Shown in pieces: positions 40,415 to 50,294 of a stretch of DNA of 64,000 nucleotides; positions within the stretch are counted from its first letter, which is position 1, and each line of letters opens with the position of its first letter. The DNA comes from Cryobacterium glaciale. GTDB taxonomy: Bacteria > Actinomycetota > Actinomycetes > Actinomycetales > Microbacteriaceae. The DNA lies in assembly GCF_004402535.1 (NCBI RefSeq), contig NZ_SOEY01000006.1, positions 310,001-374,000 of the forward strand. The letters run 5' to 3'. The notes below the pieces were generated by a model, which saw only the letters and a program-made list of their open reading frames with translations, was not told the DNA's origin and made no database searches. The position numbers were made by a program, and so were the translations under genes.

Positions 40415-43342
40415 CTAGTCGCCGTGCGGCGGCTGGCTGGATGATGACGCAGCGGTCGCCGTGCCCGTTGCGGTCAGGATGGCCTGGCCGGTGGCACCGC
40501 CCGCGGTCGTGACCCGGCGGCTGCGCCCGCGTCCCTGGCCGGGCAGTTTCGGTTCGGGCAGCGAGTCCAGCACGGAGTCCAGCAGCTGGTCGGTGACCTG
40601 CTTGCTGGGGCGCCGTGCGGTGCGTGTCGACTTCTTCACCGGAATGTCGAGGATGTCGACGGACTCGGACTGTTCAGGCGCTGGCACCTGGACCGCCGAG
40701 GTTCCAACTGCCGGTGCGCCGGCTGCGAGGGTGCTGCGGCCGGCGCGGGTGCGGGGTGCGGCATCCGCTACCGGGGCGGGGGGGCTGTCAACGACTGGCT
40801 CGCTGACCGGATCGCTAACCCGGGCAGCGGATGCCGCCGGCTCGGCCTGCTGCACGCTGGCCTGTTCTACGCTGGCCTGTTCCACGCTGGCCTGACGTGC
40901 GCGGGCCAGTTCAGACCGCGACTGCTGGCCGCGCCCATTCTGACCACGTGAACGCGACTGGCGGCCGCGCGAACGCTCGGTGCTGGGGTGCTCGGGGCCG
41001 GTCGGTTCCGCACTCGGCTGCTCGACACTCGGTTGCTCGGTGCCGGCCTGCTCGGTCTTGGCTTGCTCGGTCTTGGCTTGCTCGGTTCCGGCCTGCTCGG
41101 TGGCGGTGTGAGCAGCCGTGACCGGCGGTACGGCCGTTGCGTCGGCATCCGCTGCCCGGGTAGCGGCCGCCGGGACGATCGCGATGGAACCGGTACGAGT
41201 GATGGTACGGGCGGCGATGAGCGCGAGGGCCTGCTTGGCGTCCTCGGTGATGCCGTGGGTGCCCTGGCCGCTCTTCGGTGCGTCGGACCCGCCGAAGTGG
41301 GCGTCACGGTGGCCACCGTCACGCTGACCGGAACTGTCCCGGCTGTTGTTCGAGCCGTTACTGGAACCACCATTGCTGCTGGAACCGGAGTTGCCGGACC
41401 CGTTGCTGGCCGCGCTACTGCCGGTCTTGGCGCGCGGGCGGCGTTCCTGCGGCGGCTGCGCGGTTTGGCGGTGCTTCACGACCGGATCGTGGTGAACAAT
41501 AATGCCGCGGCCGGCGCAGGCCTCACAGTTCTCGCTGAACGATTCCAGCAGGCCCAGGCCGAGCTTCTTACGAGTCATCTGCACGAGTCCGAGCGAGGTG
41601 ACCTCAGCCACCTGGTGCTTGGTGCGGTCGCGGCTGAGACACTCGATCAAGCGACGCGACACGAGGTCGCGGTTGGTTTCGAGCACCATGTCGATGAAGT
41701 CGACGACGATGATTCCGCCGATGTCACGCAGTCGCAGCTGACGCACGATTTCTTCGGCCGCTTCGAGGTTGTTCTTGGTGACGGTCTCTTCGAGGTTTCC
41801 GCCGCTGCCGACGAACTTGCCGGTATTGACGTCGACGACGGTCATGGCCTCGGTGCGGTCGATCACGAGGGATCCGCCGGACGGCAGCCAGACCTTGCGG
41901 TCGAGGGCCTTCTCGATCTGTTCCGAGATGCGGAACTCGTCGAAGGCATCGACCTCGCCCTCGTAGGTTTCAACCCGCTCGAGCAGGTCGGGTGCGACCT
42001 GGCTGAGGTAGGTCTCGATCGTGGCGCGCACGTCGGGACCTGCCACGACCATGCGCTGGAAGTCTTCGTTGAAGACGTCGCGCACGATTTTTACCAGCAG
42101 GTCGGGCTCGCTGTGCAGTTCGGCCGGCGCCTGCGCCGACTCGACCTGTTCGGCGATGCTCGCCCACTGTTCACGCAGCCGGTTGACGTCCACGGTGAGC
42201 TGCTCGTCGGTGGCGCCCTCGGCGGCGGTGCGCACGATGACGCCCACATTGTCGGGCAGAACCTCCTTGAGGATCTTCTTCAGGCGAGCCCGTTCGGTGT
42301 CGGGGAGTTTGCGGCTGATGCCGTTCATCGAGCCGTTGGGCACGTAGACGAGGTAGCGACCGGGCAGGGAGACCTGGCTGGTGAGGCGGGCGCCCTTGTG
42401 ACCGATCGGGTCCTTGGTCACCTGCACGAGTACCTTGTCGCCGGGCTTGAGCGCGAGCTCGATGCGGCGGGCCTGGTTGCTGGTGCCGGAGTTCTCGGCG
42501 GCGGCGTCCCAGTCGACCTCACCGGAGTACAGCACGGCATTGCGGCCGCGTCCGATGTCGACGAACGCGGCTTCCATGCTCGGCAGCACGTTCTGCACCC
42601 GGCCGAGGTAGACGTTGCCGATGAGCGAGGCGTCCTGGTTCTTCGCGACGTAGTGCTCGACCAGCACACCGTCTTCGAGCACACCGATCTGGATCTTGTT
42701 GTGCTTGGCACGCACGACCATGAGGCGGTCGACGGACTCACGGCGGGCGAGGAACTCGGCCTCCGTGATGACGGGGCGGCGGCGACCGGCGTCGCGGCCG
42801 TCGCGGCGGCGCTGCTTCTTGGCTTCGAGCCTTGTTGACCCCTTGATGCGCTGGGGTTCGGTGATGAGTTCGGGTTCACGCGGTGCGCGCACCTTGACGA
42901 CCGTGTTGGCGGGGTCGTCGGTTCCCGATCGGTTCTCGTCGCCGGTGCGACGACGGGCCCGGCGACGAACCGTCGTGGCCTCCACGTCGTCGTCGTCCAG
43001 TTCGTGCTGTTCCTGGTGCGACTGCTGCTGCGACGAGCGGATGCCGGTACGCGCCGGCATCGGCAGGATCTCCGGCGCCTGGAAAAGCAGGGAGAAGGAC
43101 GAGCGCACCGGCGCGGCTGCCGGGTCGTCGGCCGTGGCGTCTGGCGTGGCGTCGATCATCTGCTGGGCTCCGGTGACGTTGTTGTACTCTGCGATGGTCA
43201 CCTTCGCGGGGGCCTCGGCCACCGGCACAGCGGGCGCCTCGATTGCCGGTTGCACGGTCGGTGCAGAGACCGGCGCCTTCCGGGTTGATTTGCGAGTGCC
43301 GAACAGGCTCTTGCGTTTCTTGTTTTCGTTGTCTTCCACCAT
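40415..43342 (-). CDS. rne: Ribonuclease E/G family protein
   Basis: 975 residues from the ATG at 43342 (MVEDNENKKRKSLFG). After a disordered, basic N-terminal extension the catalytic core starts with QIGVLEDGVLVEHYVAKNQD and the S1 region (GNVYLGRVQNVLPSMEAAF). DNase-I-like motifs follow (LVIDRTEAMTVVDVNTGKFV, IIVVDFIDM), then the zinc-link CEACAGRG. It processes rRNA and degrades mRNA. The C-terminal ~330 residues are low complexity, with Ser/Asn/Gly tracts and pentapeptide repeats (TEQAK, VEQAS), probably a flexible scaffold. Confidence 0.95.
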   Translation of the reverse strand: MVEDNENKKRKSLFGTRKSTRKAPVSAPTVQPAIEAPAVPVAEAPAKVTIAEYNNVTGAQQMIDATPDATADDPAAAPVRSSFSLLFQAPEILPMPARTGIRSSQQQSHQEQHELDDDDVEATTVRRRARRRTGDENRSGTDDPANTVVKVRAPREPELITEPQRIKGSTRLEAKKQRRRDGRDAGRRRPVITEAEFLARRESVDRLMVVRAKHNKIQIGVLEDGVLVEHYVAKNQDASLIGNVYLGRVQNVLPSMEAAFVDIGRGRNAVLYSGEVDWDAAAENSGTSNQARRIELALKPGDKVLVQVTKDPIGHKGARLTSQVSLPGRYLVYVPNGSMNGISRKLPDTERARLKKILKEVLPDNVGVIVRTAAEGATDEQLTVDVNRLREQWASIAEQVESAQAPAELHSEPDLLVKIVRDVFNEDFQRMVVAGPDVRATIETYLSQVAPDLLERVETYEGEVDAFDEFRISEQIEKALDRKVWLPSGGSLVIDRTEAMTVVDVNTGKFVGSGGNLEETVTKNNLEAAEEIVRQLRLRDIGGIIVVDFIDMVLETNRDLVSRRLIECLSRDRTKHQVAEVTSLGLVQMTRKKLGLGLLESFSENCEACAGRGIIVHHDPVVKHRQTAQPPQERRPRAKTGSSAASNGSGNSGSSSNGGSSNGSNNSRDSSGQRDGGHRDAHFGGSDAPKSGQGTHGITEDAKQALALIAARTITRTGSIAIVPAAATRAADADATAVPPVTAAHTATEQAGTEQAKTEQAKTEQAGTEQPSVEQPSAEPTGPEHPSTERSRGRQSRSRGQNGRGQQSRSELARARQASVEQASVEQASVQQAEPAASAARVSDPVSEPVVDSPPAPVADAAPRTRAGRSTLAAGAPAVGTSAVQVPAPEQSESVDILDIPVKKSTRTARRPSKQVTDQLLDSVLDSLPEPKLPGQGRGRSRRVTTAGGATGQAILTATGTATAASSSSQPPHGD
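40854..40897. repeat. 15-bp tandem repeats in the rne C-terminal region (VEQAS units)
   Basis: Three adjacent 15-bp units beginning ACGCTGGCCTG, in frame in rne, encode the repeated VEQAS-type pentapeptide. Confidence 0.9.
41035..41094. repeat. 15-bp tandem repeats in the rne C-terminal region (TEQAK/TEQAG units)
   Basis: Four adjacent 15-bp units beginning GCTCGGT, two of them identical, encode TEQAG-TEQAK-TEQAK-TEQAG. Length changes would keep frame. Confidence 0.92.
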
Positions 43343-43572
43343 CACTGGTGCGCTCCTTGACCGCTGTGGGTGACCGCGCCACCCACCGGTTACTCTCTCG
43401 TGCGAGATTGTCACCTTCGTGACAAACCCCGCGAATTTTTTACTACGGCAACCGGCTTTGCCCCCTGGCGTCACTCGAAACTGTTGCCAGTCGAAACTGT
43501 GCTGGGGGCTGTGCTCTGGCTGCTAATACTTCGGGTCGTGGGACCCTAATTCTGGGCGACTGTTGCCCAGGC

Positions 43573-43630
43573 AAGCCCTGTAATCATTAAGCCCTGTAAT
43601 CATTAAGCTCTGTACTCATTAAGCTCTGTG
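43573..43630. repeat. 16-bp tandem repeat array, 3.6 copies
   Basis: Two identical units AAGCCCTGTAATCATT (43573, 43589), a third with two changes (43605) and a partial fourth (43621). It is AT-richer than its surroundings and lies in the rne/VKOR promoter region. Confidence 0.95.
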
Positions 43631-43706
43631 GCGTCTGCTTGAGCGCGGCTCAACGACTATCAACGATTATCGCATGTAATCGCACAAAGCCACGCCGCCC
43701 GCGTGG

Positions 43707-43712
43707 CATAAT
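43707..43712 (+). promoter_or_regulatory. Leaderless -10 element for the VKOR gene
   Basis: CATAAT lies 7 nt before the GTG at 43720; no Shine-Dalgarno is present. Confidence 0.5.
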
Positions 43713-43719
43713 CGCAAGA

Positions 43720-44319
43720 GTGCCACAGACAGACCGTTCACAACGTCCAACCGGCTTGGCTATTTTCCTGATCATCGCCGGGATCATTGCGTTTGCAGCG
43801 GCCTTCGCCCTCACGCTCGACAAGATCCACCTGCTGGAGGATCCGAACGCTCAGCTCAGCTGCAGCTTCAGTGTTCTCATCGGCTGCGCGACCAATCTCT
43901 CCTCCCCGCAGGGCGCGATTCTGGGCTTTCCCAATCCGCTGATCGGGCTCGCCGCCTGGAGCGTGGTCATCACGATCGGCATGGCGATATTGGCCGGGGC
44001 GCGATTCGCCCGCTGGTTCTGGGTGGGGCTGAACGTCGGCATGCTCGCCGCGATCACCTTCGTGATCTGGTTGATCGGCCAGAGCATCTTCGTGCTCGAC
44101 GTGCTCTGCCCGTGGTGCATGGTGACCTGGGCGGTGACCATTCCGGCCTTCCTGGCCGTGACCCTCTACAATTTCACGGTGGGCAATCTGCCGGGTGGGG
44201 CATCCGTTCGCCGCCTGGCGGAGGCTGCCTACTCGTGGATGTTCGTCATTACGATCGTCTGCTACATCGTGTTCTTCATCGTCGCGCAGGTCAACATGGA
44301 CGTCGTGAACCGACTGTAG
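43720..44319 (+). CDS. Vitamin K epoxide reductase (VKOR) family protein
   Basis: 199 residues from the GTG at 43720. Five likely TM helices. The redox motif CPWC sits in a periplasm-facing helix end (VLDVLCPWCMVTWAV), and the loop cysteine pair is SCSFSVLIGC. Bacterial VKOR reoxidises DsbA-like proteins using quinones, so it supports disulfide formation in exported proteins. A frame extending upstream of 43720 crosses the tandem-repeat region and was rejected. Confidence 0.93.
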   Translation: MPQTDRSQRPTGLAIFLIIAGIIAFAAAFALTLDKIHLLEDPNAQLSCSFSVLIGCATNLSSPQGAILGFPNPLIGLAAWSVVITIGMAILAGARFARWFWVGLNVGMLAAITFVIWLIGQSIFVLDVLCPWCMVTWAVTIPAFLAVTLYNFTVGNLPGGASVRRLAEAAYSWMFVITIVCYIVFFIVAQVNMDVVNRL

Positions 44320-44333
44320 CCAGAACCAGAAAA

Positions 44334-44365
44334 CCCCCGCCTCGGAACCGAGACGGGGGCTTTTT
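44334..44365. terminator. Bidirectional terminator between VKOR and ndk
   Basis: An about 12-bp stem CCCCCGCCTCGG/CCGAGACGGGGG with one C-A mismatch and a tight loop, followed by CTTTTT on the plus strand and by GTTTTC on the minus strand. Confidence 0.88.
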
Positions 44366-44374
44366 AGGCGGTGA

Positions 44375-44797
44375 TCAGTCGAACCAGAGCGCGAGTTCGC
44401 GTGCGGCGGACTCGGGCGAATCCGAACCGTGCACGAGATTCTGCTGCACTTTGGAACCCCAGTCGCGGCCGAGGTCACCGCGGATGGTGCCGGGCGCGGC
44501 GGTCGTGGGGTCCGTCGTGCCGGCGAGGGCACGGAAGCCCTCGATGACCCGGTTGCCCGCGACGCGGAACGCGACGATGGGGCCGCTCTCCATGAATTCG
44601 ACGAGGGGCTCGTAGAACGGCTTGCCCTCGTGCTCGGCATAGTGCGCGGCGAGCAGCGAGCGGTCGGGTTCGACGAGCTTCACGTCGACCAGGGAGTAGC
44701 CTTTGGTCTCGATGCGGCGCAGAATCTCGCCGGTCAGGTTGCGGGCAACGCCGTCGGGCTTGACCAAGACGAGGGTTTCTTCAATCGGGGTGTTCAT
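44375..44797 (-). CDS. ndk: Nucleoside diphosphate kinase
   Basis: 140 residues: TLVLVKPDGVARNLTGEIL, FRVAGNRVIEGFRALAGTTD and catalytic His123 in NLVHGSDSPESA. It transfers the gamma phosphate among NTPs through phosphohistidine. It overlaps the DUF4233 gene (44794-44797), in the conserved folC-DUF4233-ndk order. Confidence 0.98.
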   Translation of the reverse strand: MNTPIEETLVLVKPDGVARNLTGEILRRIETKGYSLVDVKLVEPDRSLLAAHYAEHEGKPFYEPLVEFMESGPIVAFRVAGNRVIEGFRALAGTTDPTTAAPGTIRGDLGRDWGSKVQQNLVHGSDSPESAARELALWFD

Positions 44798-45183
44798 TCA
44801 ATCTCCTTGTGTTGATCCGGATGCGGGTGATCTATTCTCGAGCCGGTGATCATGCAGTAGGTCCACATGGCGGCAAACAGGGCGCCGACGAAAAACATGG
44901 CCGGGGTGACGAACCCGGTGGCGATGATGACTGCCTGCAGCAGCCAGCCGATCGCATAGGACCAGCGATAGCGCAGCAGTGCGATCAGGGCGACCATGGC
45001 GAGGCAGAGCAGCACGCCGCCGATGACCACGGCGAGGGGTGAGACCGGGCCGGGCTCGGTCGCCACGGACACGAGCCCGAGGGTGACCACTGCGCCCAGG
45101 AAGACGACGATGGTTTCAAAGCCGAGCAGGATGGTCGCGAGCGAGCGTGTGACCGAGCGCGGCCCCCTCACTTCTCCATCCAT
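44794..45183 (-). CDS. DUF4233 membrane protein
   Basis: About 129 residues with four TM helices (LATILLGFETIVVFLGAVVT, LAVVIGGVLLCLAMVALIAL, YAIGWLLQAVIIATGFVTPA and MFFVGALFAAMWTYCMITG). The ATG at 45183 overlaps the folC end; a GTG at 45171 (GTGA overlap with the folC stop) is an alternative. The family is specific to actinobacteria and always near folC/ndk; function unknown. Confidence 0.9.
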   Translation of the reverse strand: MDGEVRGPRSVTRSLATILLGFETIVVFLGAVVTLGLVSVATEPGPVSPLAVVIGGVLLCLAMVALIALLRYRWSYAIGWLLQAVIIATGFVTPAMFFVGALFAAMWTYCMITGSRIDHPHPDQHKEIE

Positions 45184-46625
45184 TCGCCGGCGGCGGCGAG
45201 GGTGATCGCTTCGCCGACGAGCACGATGGACCCGGTGACCAGCACAGCCCGTTTGGGTGCCTCGGCGGCCCACTCGCGGGCGCTGTCGAGGGCGCCGGCC
45301 AGGTCGTCGAAGCGGAAGGTGACCTGGTCGCTGGTCCACTCGGCGATATTGTCGGCGAGGTCGTCCATGCGCACGGCCCGCTCGGAGTGCGGCTCGGTGA
45401 CGTAGAACCGGTCGACCTGGGGGGCGAGGGCGGCGACGATGCCCTGCGCGTCCTTATCGGCGAGGATTCCGACGACCACGGCGATCTCATCGAAGTCGAA
45501 GTACGCCTCGAGCGCCGCGGCGAGTGCCGTGGCACCGTGCGGGTTGTGCGCGGCGTCCACGAGCACGGTCGGTTCGATCCCGACGAGTTGCAGGCGTCCG
45601 GGCGAGGTCGCGCTGCCGAGCCCCTCGGCAAGCAGGTCGCTGACCAGGGCCTGGCTGCCAGCGCCGAGGAACGACTCGACGGCGGCGATGGCCAGCGCCG
45701 CATTCTGGGCCTGGTGGGTGCCGTAGAGCGGCAGGAACAACTCGTTGTAGGTGCCGGCTAGGCCGCGCACGGAGATGACCTGGCCGCCGACGGCGATGGT
45801 GCTCGAGAGCAGTTCGAAGCCCTCGTTCTCGCGGGCGAGTGTCGACTCGCTCAGCTCGGCAGCACGGTCGAGTTCGGCCTGAACTTCCGGGCTCTGGGCG
45901 GCCGAGACCACGGATGCTGCCGGCTTGATGATGCCGCTCTTGGTGCGGGCGATCTCGGCTACGGTGGTGCCCAGGCGCAGCGTGTGGTCGAGTGCGATCG
46001 GCGTGAAGACGGCGACCTGGCCGTCGGCGACGTTGGTGGAATCCCACTCGCCGCCCATCCCGACCTCGATCACGGCCACATCAACCGGCGCGTCGGCGAA
46101 ACAGGCGAAGGCGAGCACGGTGAGGGCTTCGAAGAAGGTCAGCGGCACCTCGCCGGCGGCCTCAAGCTCTTTGTCGACGAGACCCAGGTACGGCTGGATG
46201 TCGGCCCAGTTCGCGGCCAGGATCTGATCGCTGATCGGTGCACCGTCGATGACGATGCGCTCGTTCAGCCGCACCAGGTGCGGGCTGGTCAACAGGCCGG
46301 TGCGCAGTCCGTAGGCGCGCACGATGCTCTCGACCAGGCGGCTCGTGCTGGTCTTGCCGTTGGTGCCGGCCACGTGAATGATCGGGTACGAGGTCTGCGG
46401 ATCGCCGAGAAAGTCGAGGGCGCGACGGGTCGGCGCGAGGCGCGGCTGCGGCTGGGCCTCCCCCACCCGCAGCAGCAGCTCGGCGAAGACGGCGTCCCCG
46501 GCTTCGCGGAAGGCGTCCAGGGGAGCCGGCTGGTTCATCGGCTCCTCGTCATCGCCGCGCCCGGTGATGTTCTTCCAGTCGGAGCTGTCGTCAGTGGGGT
46601 TATCAGCGGGGGTGTTATCAGACAA
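45168..46625 (-). CDS. folC: Folylpolyglutamate synthase / dihydrofolate synthase FolC
   Basis: 485 residues. Mur-ligase fold: [20 protein letters not shown] is the P-loop, [12 protein letters not shown] the folate-side motif, [15 protein letters not shown] the metal region, and [18 protein letters not shown] the C-terminal domain. It adds glutamate to folates. The TTG at 46625 overlaps the ileS stop; a start near the [10 protein letters not shown] segment is possible, because the first 29 residues look disordered. Confidence 0.95.
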   Translation of the reverse strand: MSDNTPADNPTDDSSDWKNITGRGDDEEPMNQPAPLDAFREAGDAVFAELLLRVGEAQPQPRLAPTRRALDFLGDPQTSYPIIHVAGTNGKTSTSRLVESIVRAYGLRTGLLTSPHLVRLNERIVIDGAPISDQILAANWADIQPYLGLVDKELEAAGEVPLTFFEALTVLAFACFADAPVDVAVIEVGMGGEWDSTNVADGQVAVFTPIALDHTLRLGTTVAEIARTKSGIIKPAASVVSAAQSPEVQAELDRAAELSESTLARENEGFELLSSTIAVGGQVISVRGLAGTYNELFLPLYGTHQAQNAALAIAAVESFLGAGSQALVSDLLAEGLGSATSPGRLQLVGIEPTVLVDAAHNPHGATALAAALEAYFDFDEIAVVVGILADKDAQGIVAALAPQVDRFYVTEPHSERAVRMDDLADNIAEWTSDQVTFRFDDLAGALDSAREWAAEAPKRAVLVTGSIVLVGEAITLAAAGEWMEK

Positions 46626-49600
46626 GGATTGCTCCGTTCACGCGTGCGACGGCCACGATGACGGCGCCCAGATTGACATAGTGGTCGGCTTCAAAACGAA
46701 CGTAATGTTCCACCGGAGCGCCGATGCGCGCTTCCAGCCACTCCGACGGCAATTCGGCGGCGAATTCGCCGGTCGACGGGCGGTGCGTGGTGAAATTCGT
46801 GGCGAGGGTTTCCGCCGCAACGTCGACTCCCCGGGCGCGGTCGAAGGAATCGGCATCCGCTTCGCTTTGAAAGACCAGATCCAGACGGATGCGGTCGCTC
46901 ACCTGGAAACCGGCCGACTTGCGGGTGTCCTGCACGGCCCGAATGAGGTCGCGGGCGAAGCCCTCAGCCTCGAGCTCGGGCGTTGTGGCGGTCGCGAGAA
47001 GCGCGAAACCGCCGCCGGGCAGCAGCGCGAGGGCGGCTGCACCGTCCCCGGCGTCGCTGTTGGCTTCGAGGGTCAGCTCGTACTCGCTCGGTTCAAGGGC
47101 GATGCCGCCGGCTGTGACGACGCCGTCGGTCTCGGTCCAGTCGCCGGCGCGAGCGGCCTTGATGACCTGCTGCACCTGCTTGCCGAGGCGGGGGCCGGCG
47201 GCGCGGGCGTTGACGACGAGCTTGCTCGTGACACCGTAGGCGGCGGCGCTGTCGTCTTCGAGTTCGATCAGCGTGACCGTTTTCACGTTGAGCTCGTCGC
47301 GGAGAATGGCGACGAACGCTGCCAAGGCTGCGGTGTTGCCGGTAACGACGGTGAGGTTGGTCAGCGGCAGGCGCACCCGCAAGCCGGCCTGCTTGCGGAG
47401 CGAGAGCACGGTAGAGCTGATCAGACGCACCTGGTCCATCGCGGTGACGAGTTCGTCGTCGGCGGGGAACAGGGTGGCGTCCGGCCAGTCTTCGAGGTGC
47501 ACGCTGCGGCCCCCGGTGAGGCCCTGCCAGATGCGCTCGGTGACGAGCGGCAGCAGCGGAGCGGCAACACGGCAGACGGTTTCCAGCACGGTATAGAGGG
47601 TGTCGAAGGCTTCGTGGGCGGTAGCTCCTTCGGCGGCGCCGCCCCAGAACCGGTCACGCGACCGGCGCACGTACCAGTTGGTGAGCACGTCGGCGAAGTC
47701 ACGCAGTCGCGCTGCGGCGACGGTGCTGTCGAAGGTTTCGAGGTCGTTCGTGACCCCGACGACGAGGTCGCGGGTCTTGGCGAGCAGGTAGCGGTCGAGC
47801 ACGTCGGTGGAGTCGGTGCGCCAGGTGGCCTCGTAGCCACTGGCACCGTCGGGGCCGGAGGCGTTGGCGTAGAGGGAGAAAAAGTAGTACGTGCTCCACA
47901 GCGGCAGCATGACCTGCCGGGCGCCCTCACGGATTCCCTCCTCTGTAACGACGAGGTTGCCGCCGCGCAGGACCGGCGAGCTCATCAGGAACCAGCGCAT
48001 GGCGTCGGCGCCGTCACGGTCGAAGACCTCGTTGACGTCGGGATAGTTGCGCAGCGACTTGCTCATCTTCTGGCCGTCGTTGCCGAGCACGATGCCGTGG
48101 CTGATCACGTTCTTGAACGCCGGCCGGTCGAACAGGGCGGTGGAGAGCACGTGCAGCAGGTAGAACCAACCGCGGGTCTGGCCAATATATTCCACGATGA
48201 AGTCGGCCGGGTTGTGCGCTTCGAACCATTCCCGGTTCTCGAAGGGGTAGTGCACCTGTGCGAACGGCATTGAGCCGGAATCGAACCAGACGTCGAGCAC
48301 GTCGGTGATGCGGCGCATCGTGGACTGGCCGGTGGGGTCGTCGGGGTTCGGGCGGGTCAGCTCGTCGATGTACGGGCGGTGCAGGTCGGTCGGGCGCACC
48401 CCGAAGTCGGCGGCCAACTCGTCGAGCGAGCCGTAGACATCCGTGCGGGGGTAATCGGGGTCGTCGCTTTTCCAGACCGGGATGGGTGAACCCCAGTACC
48501 GGTTGCGGCTGATCGACCAGTCGCGTGCGTTACCGATCCACTTGCCGAACTGGCCGTCCTTCACGTTCTCCGGAACCCAGTTCACCTCCTGGTTGAGCTC
48601 GACCATGCGCGGGCGAAAATCGGTGACGCGCACGAACCAGCTCGACACGGCCTTGTAGATGAGCGGGTTGCGGCAGCGCCAGCAGTGCGGGTAGGAGTGC
48701 TCGTAGCTGGCCTGGCGGATGAGCCGGCCGTTGGCCTTCAGCAGCGCGGTGAGCGGCTTATTGGCGTCGCTCCAGAGCTGGCCGGCCACCTCGGGAATGT
48801 CGCTGAGAAACTTTCCACCGTCATCGAGCGAGAGGATGACCGGGATCCCGGCGGCCTCACAGACCTTCTGGTCCTCCTCGCCGTAGGCGGGAGCCTGGTG
48901 CACGATGCCGGTACCGTCGCTCGTTGTCACGTAGTCCGCGACGAGGATGCGCCAGGCGTTCTGGGTGCCCCAGACTGATTCGTCGGCGTAGTGGTCGAAC
49001 AGGCGGTCGTAGCTGACACCCTCGAGCTCACTGCCGAGTACGGTGCGGGACACGGCAGCGGATGCCTCGGCTGCGCTCTCGTAGCCGAGGTCCTTGGCGT
49101 AGTTGCCGACCAGGTCGATCGCGATGAGGTATTCGGCACCGAGTACTTCAGCGGACGAGTCGGCGCCCTCACGCAGCACCTCGGCGTCTGGCGTGCCGTT
49201 CGGACCGGCCGGCACGACGGCATAGACGATCTCGGGGCCCACGGCGAGCGCGAAGTTCGTCGGGAGCGTCCACGGGGTCGTGGTCCAGGCCAGGGCGCGC
49301 ACGGCGGTGAGGCCGAGCGCCTCGGCCCTGGCGCCGATCAGCGGGAAGGTGACCGTGACGGTCTGGTCCTGGCGCATCTTGTAGACGTCGTCGTCCATGC
49401 GCAGTTCGTGGTTGGAGAGCGGGGTCTGGTCACGCCAGCAATAGGGCAGCACTCGGTAGCCCTCGTAGGCCAGCCCCTTGGTGTGCAGTTGCTTGAACGC
49501 CCAGATCACCGACTCCATGAAGGTGATGTCGAGGGTCTTGTAGTCGTTCTCGAAGTCGACCCAGCGGGCCTGGCGGGTGACGTACTCTTCCCAGTCCTTG

Positions 49601-50022
49601 GTGTACTCGAGTACGGATTCGCGGGCGACCGCGTTGAACGCCGCGAGGCCCATCTCTTCGATCTGGCTCTTGTCGGTGATGCCGAGCTTGCGTTCGGCTT
49701 CGAGCTCGGCGGGCAGGCCGTGGGTGTCCCAGCCGAAGCGGCGGTGCACCTGCTTGCCGCGCATGGTCTGGAATCTCGGGAACAGGTCCTTGGCGTAGCC
49801 GGTGAGCAGGTGGCCGTAGTGGGGCAGGCCGTTGGCGAAGGGCGGGCCGTCGTAGAAGGTCCATTCCTCGGCGCCGGCGCGTGCGTCGATCGAGGCCTGG
49901 AAGGTGTCGTCGTTCTTCCAGAATTCGAGCACCTCGTTTTCGAGGGCGGGAAAGTTCGGGGAGGGAACGATGGCCTCGGCGCGTGTGCCATGGGGGGTCG
50001 TGGTGCGGCTCTTGGGATACAA
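46618..50022 (-). CDS. ileS: Isoleucyl-tRNA synthetase
   Basis: 1134 residues from a TTG at 50022, which has AGGAG with a good 7-nt spacing; the longer frame runs into the T-box leader and is not used. Class I motifs: [12 protein letters not shown] (HIGH) and [13 protein letters not shown] (KMSKS). Sequence such as [20 protein letters not shown] and the length match the eukaryote-like IleRS type found in mycobacteria and relatives, a type known for low mupirocin sensitivity. An editing domain and a C-terminal anticodon region are present. Confidence 0.97.
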   Translation of the reverse strand: MYPKSRTTTPHGTRAEAIVPSPNFPALENEVLEFWKNDDTFQASIDARAGAEEWTFYDGPPFANGLPHYGHLLTGYAKDLFPRFQTMRGKQVHRRFGWDTHGLPAELEAERKLGITDKSQIEEMGLAAFNAVARESVLEYTKDWEEYVTRQARWVDFENDYKTLDITFMESVIWAFKQLHTKGLAYEGYRVLPYCWRDQTPLSNHELRMDDDVYKMRQDQTVTVTFPLIGARAEALGLTAVRALAWTTTPWTLPTNFALAVGPEIVYAVVPAGPNGTPDAEVLREGADSSAEVLGAEYLIAIDLVGNYAKDLGYESAAEASAAVSRTVLGSELEGVSYDRLFDHYADESVWGTQNAWRILVADYVTTSDGTGIVHQAPAYGEEDQKVCEAAGIPVILSLDDGGKFLSDIPEVAGQLWSDANKPLTALLKANGRLIRQASYEHSYPHCWRCRNPLIYKAVSSWFVRVTDFRPRMVELNQEVNWVPENVKDGQFGKWIGNARDWSISRNRYWGSPIPVWKSDDPDYPRTDVYGSLDELAADFGVRPTDLHRPYIDELTRPNPDDPTGQSTMRRITDVLDVWFDSGSMPFAQVHYPFENREWFEAHNPADFIVEYIGQTRGWFYLLHVLSTALFDRPAFKNVISHGIVLGNDGQKMSKSLRNYPDVNEVFDRDGADAMRWFLMSSPVLRGGNLVVTEEGIREGARQVMLPLWSTYYFFSLYANASGPDGASGYEATWRTDSTDVLDRYLLAKTRDLVVGVTNDLETFDSTVAAARLRDFADVLTNWYVRRSRDRFWGGAAEGATAHEAFDTLYTVLETVCRVAAPLLPLVTERIWQGLTGGRSVHLEDWPDATLFPADDELVTAMDQVRLISSTVLSLRKQAGLRVRLPLTNLTVVTGNTAALAAFVAILRDELNVKTVTLIELEDDSAAAYGVTSKLVVNARAAGPRLGKQVQQVIKAARAGDWTETDGVVTAGGIALEPSEYELTLEANSDAGDGAAALALLPGGGFALLATATTPELEAEGFARDLIRAVQDTRKSAGFQVSDRIRLDLVFQSEADADSFDRARGVDVAAETLATNFTTHRPSTGEFAAELPSEWLEARIGAPVEHYVRFEADHYVNLGAVIVAVARVNGAILV

Positions 50023-50059
50023 AATGCTTCTCCTACCGGGACGGGTCGCTGGGGCCCTG

Positions 50060-50255
50060 CTCCACGAGGACGAACGATTCTGTAGAAATCGCCGCGGTAC
50101 CACCTCGCTTGCCGCCCGAAACCGCTGGGCGACCGCTTGTTCAGAGGCTGTGACGGGCCCGACCCGTTCGGTTCTACTGGAATGCCGCCCGAGGGAGGCA
50201 TCTGTTCTTCCGAAGACTTCCCGGTGATGGCCGAGTCACTGTCATTCGACTCAAT
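50060..50255 (-). promoter_or_regulatory. T-box riboswitch leader of ileS
   Basis: The minus strand contains the T-box core AGGTGGTACCGCGG (revcomp of about 50086-50099), which pairs with the free CCA end of uncharged tRNA. Downstream comes CGTCCTCGTGGAG, then the AGGAG of ileS. Upstream lies a short hairpin region with a candidate Ile specifier ATC (50226-50228, within GGCCATCACCGG). No terminator T run precedes ileS, so control is probably translational through sequestration of the ribosome site, as described for actinobacterial ileS T-boxes. Boundaries are approximate. Confidence 0.88.
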
Positions 50256-50282
50256 CGTACCGGACGATCGACCGCCGTGGCC

Positions 50283-50288
50283 TAACGT
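50283..50288 (+). promoter_or_regulatory. Leaderless -10 element for the peptide ABC operon
   Basis: TAACGT lies exactly 6 nt before the GTG at 50295. Confidence 0.55.
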
Positions 50289-50294
50289 TGAGGG

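Larger units (their letters stand above)
43343..43719. other. rne/VKOR divergent intergenic region
   Basis: 377 bp with promoters for both directions, a 16-bp tandem repeat array (43573-43630), a direct repeat TCGAAACTGT (43475 and 43491, also 16 bp apart) and a 10-bp repeat pair (43651-43670). No gene is seen. Confidence 0.65.

Noticed and set aside
40988..42838. 616-codon plus-strand open frame opposite rne
   Set aside because: It is a shadow of the high-GC rne gene: no ribosome site, no domain, and composition dictated by the opposite strand.
43573..43630. Possible CRISPR array
   Set aside because: The units are directly adjacent with no spacers and only 16 bp long; it is a simple tandem repeat, and no cas genes are nearby.
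46378..48273. 631-codon plus-strand open frame opposite ileS/folC
   Set aside because: Antisense shadow of ileS, rich in Gly/Val/His/Asp with no recognisable motif.
50023..50103. Upstream extension of ileS
   Set aside because: It overlaps the T-box leader, and AGGAG is correctly spaced for the TTG at 50022.
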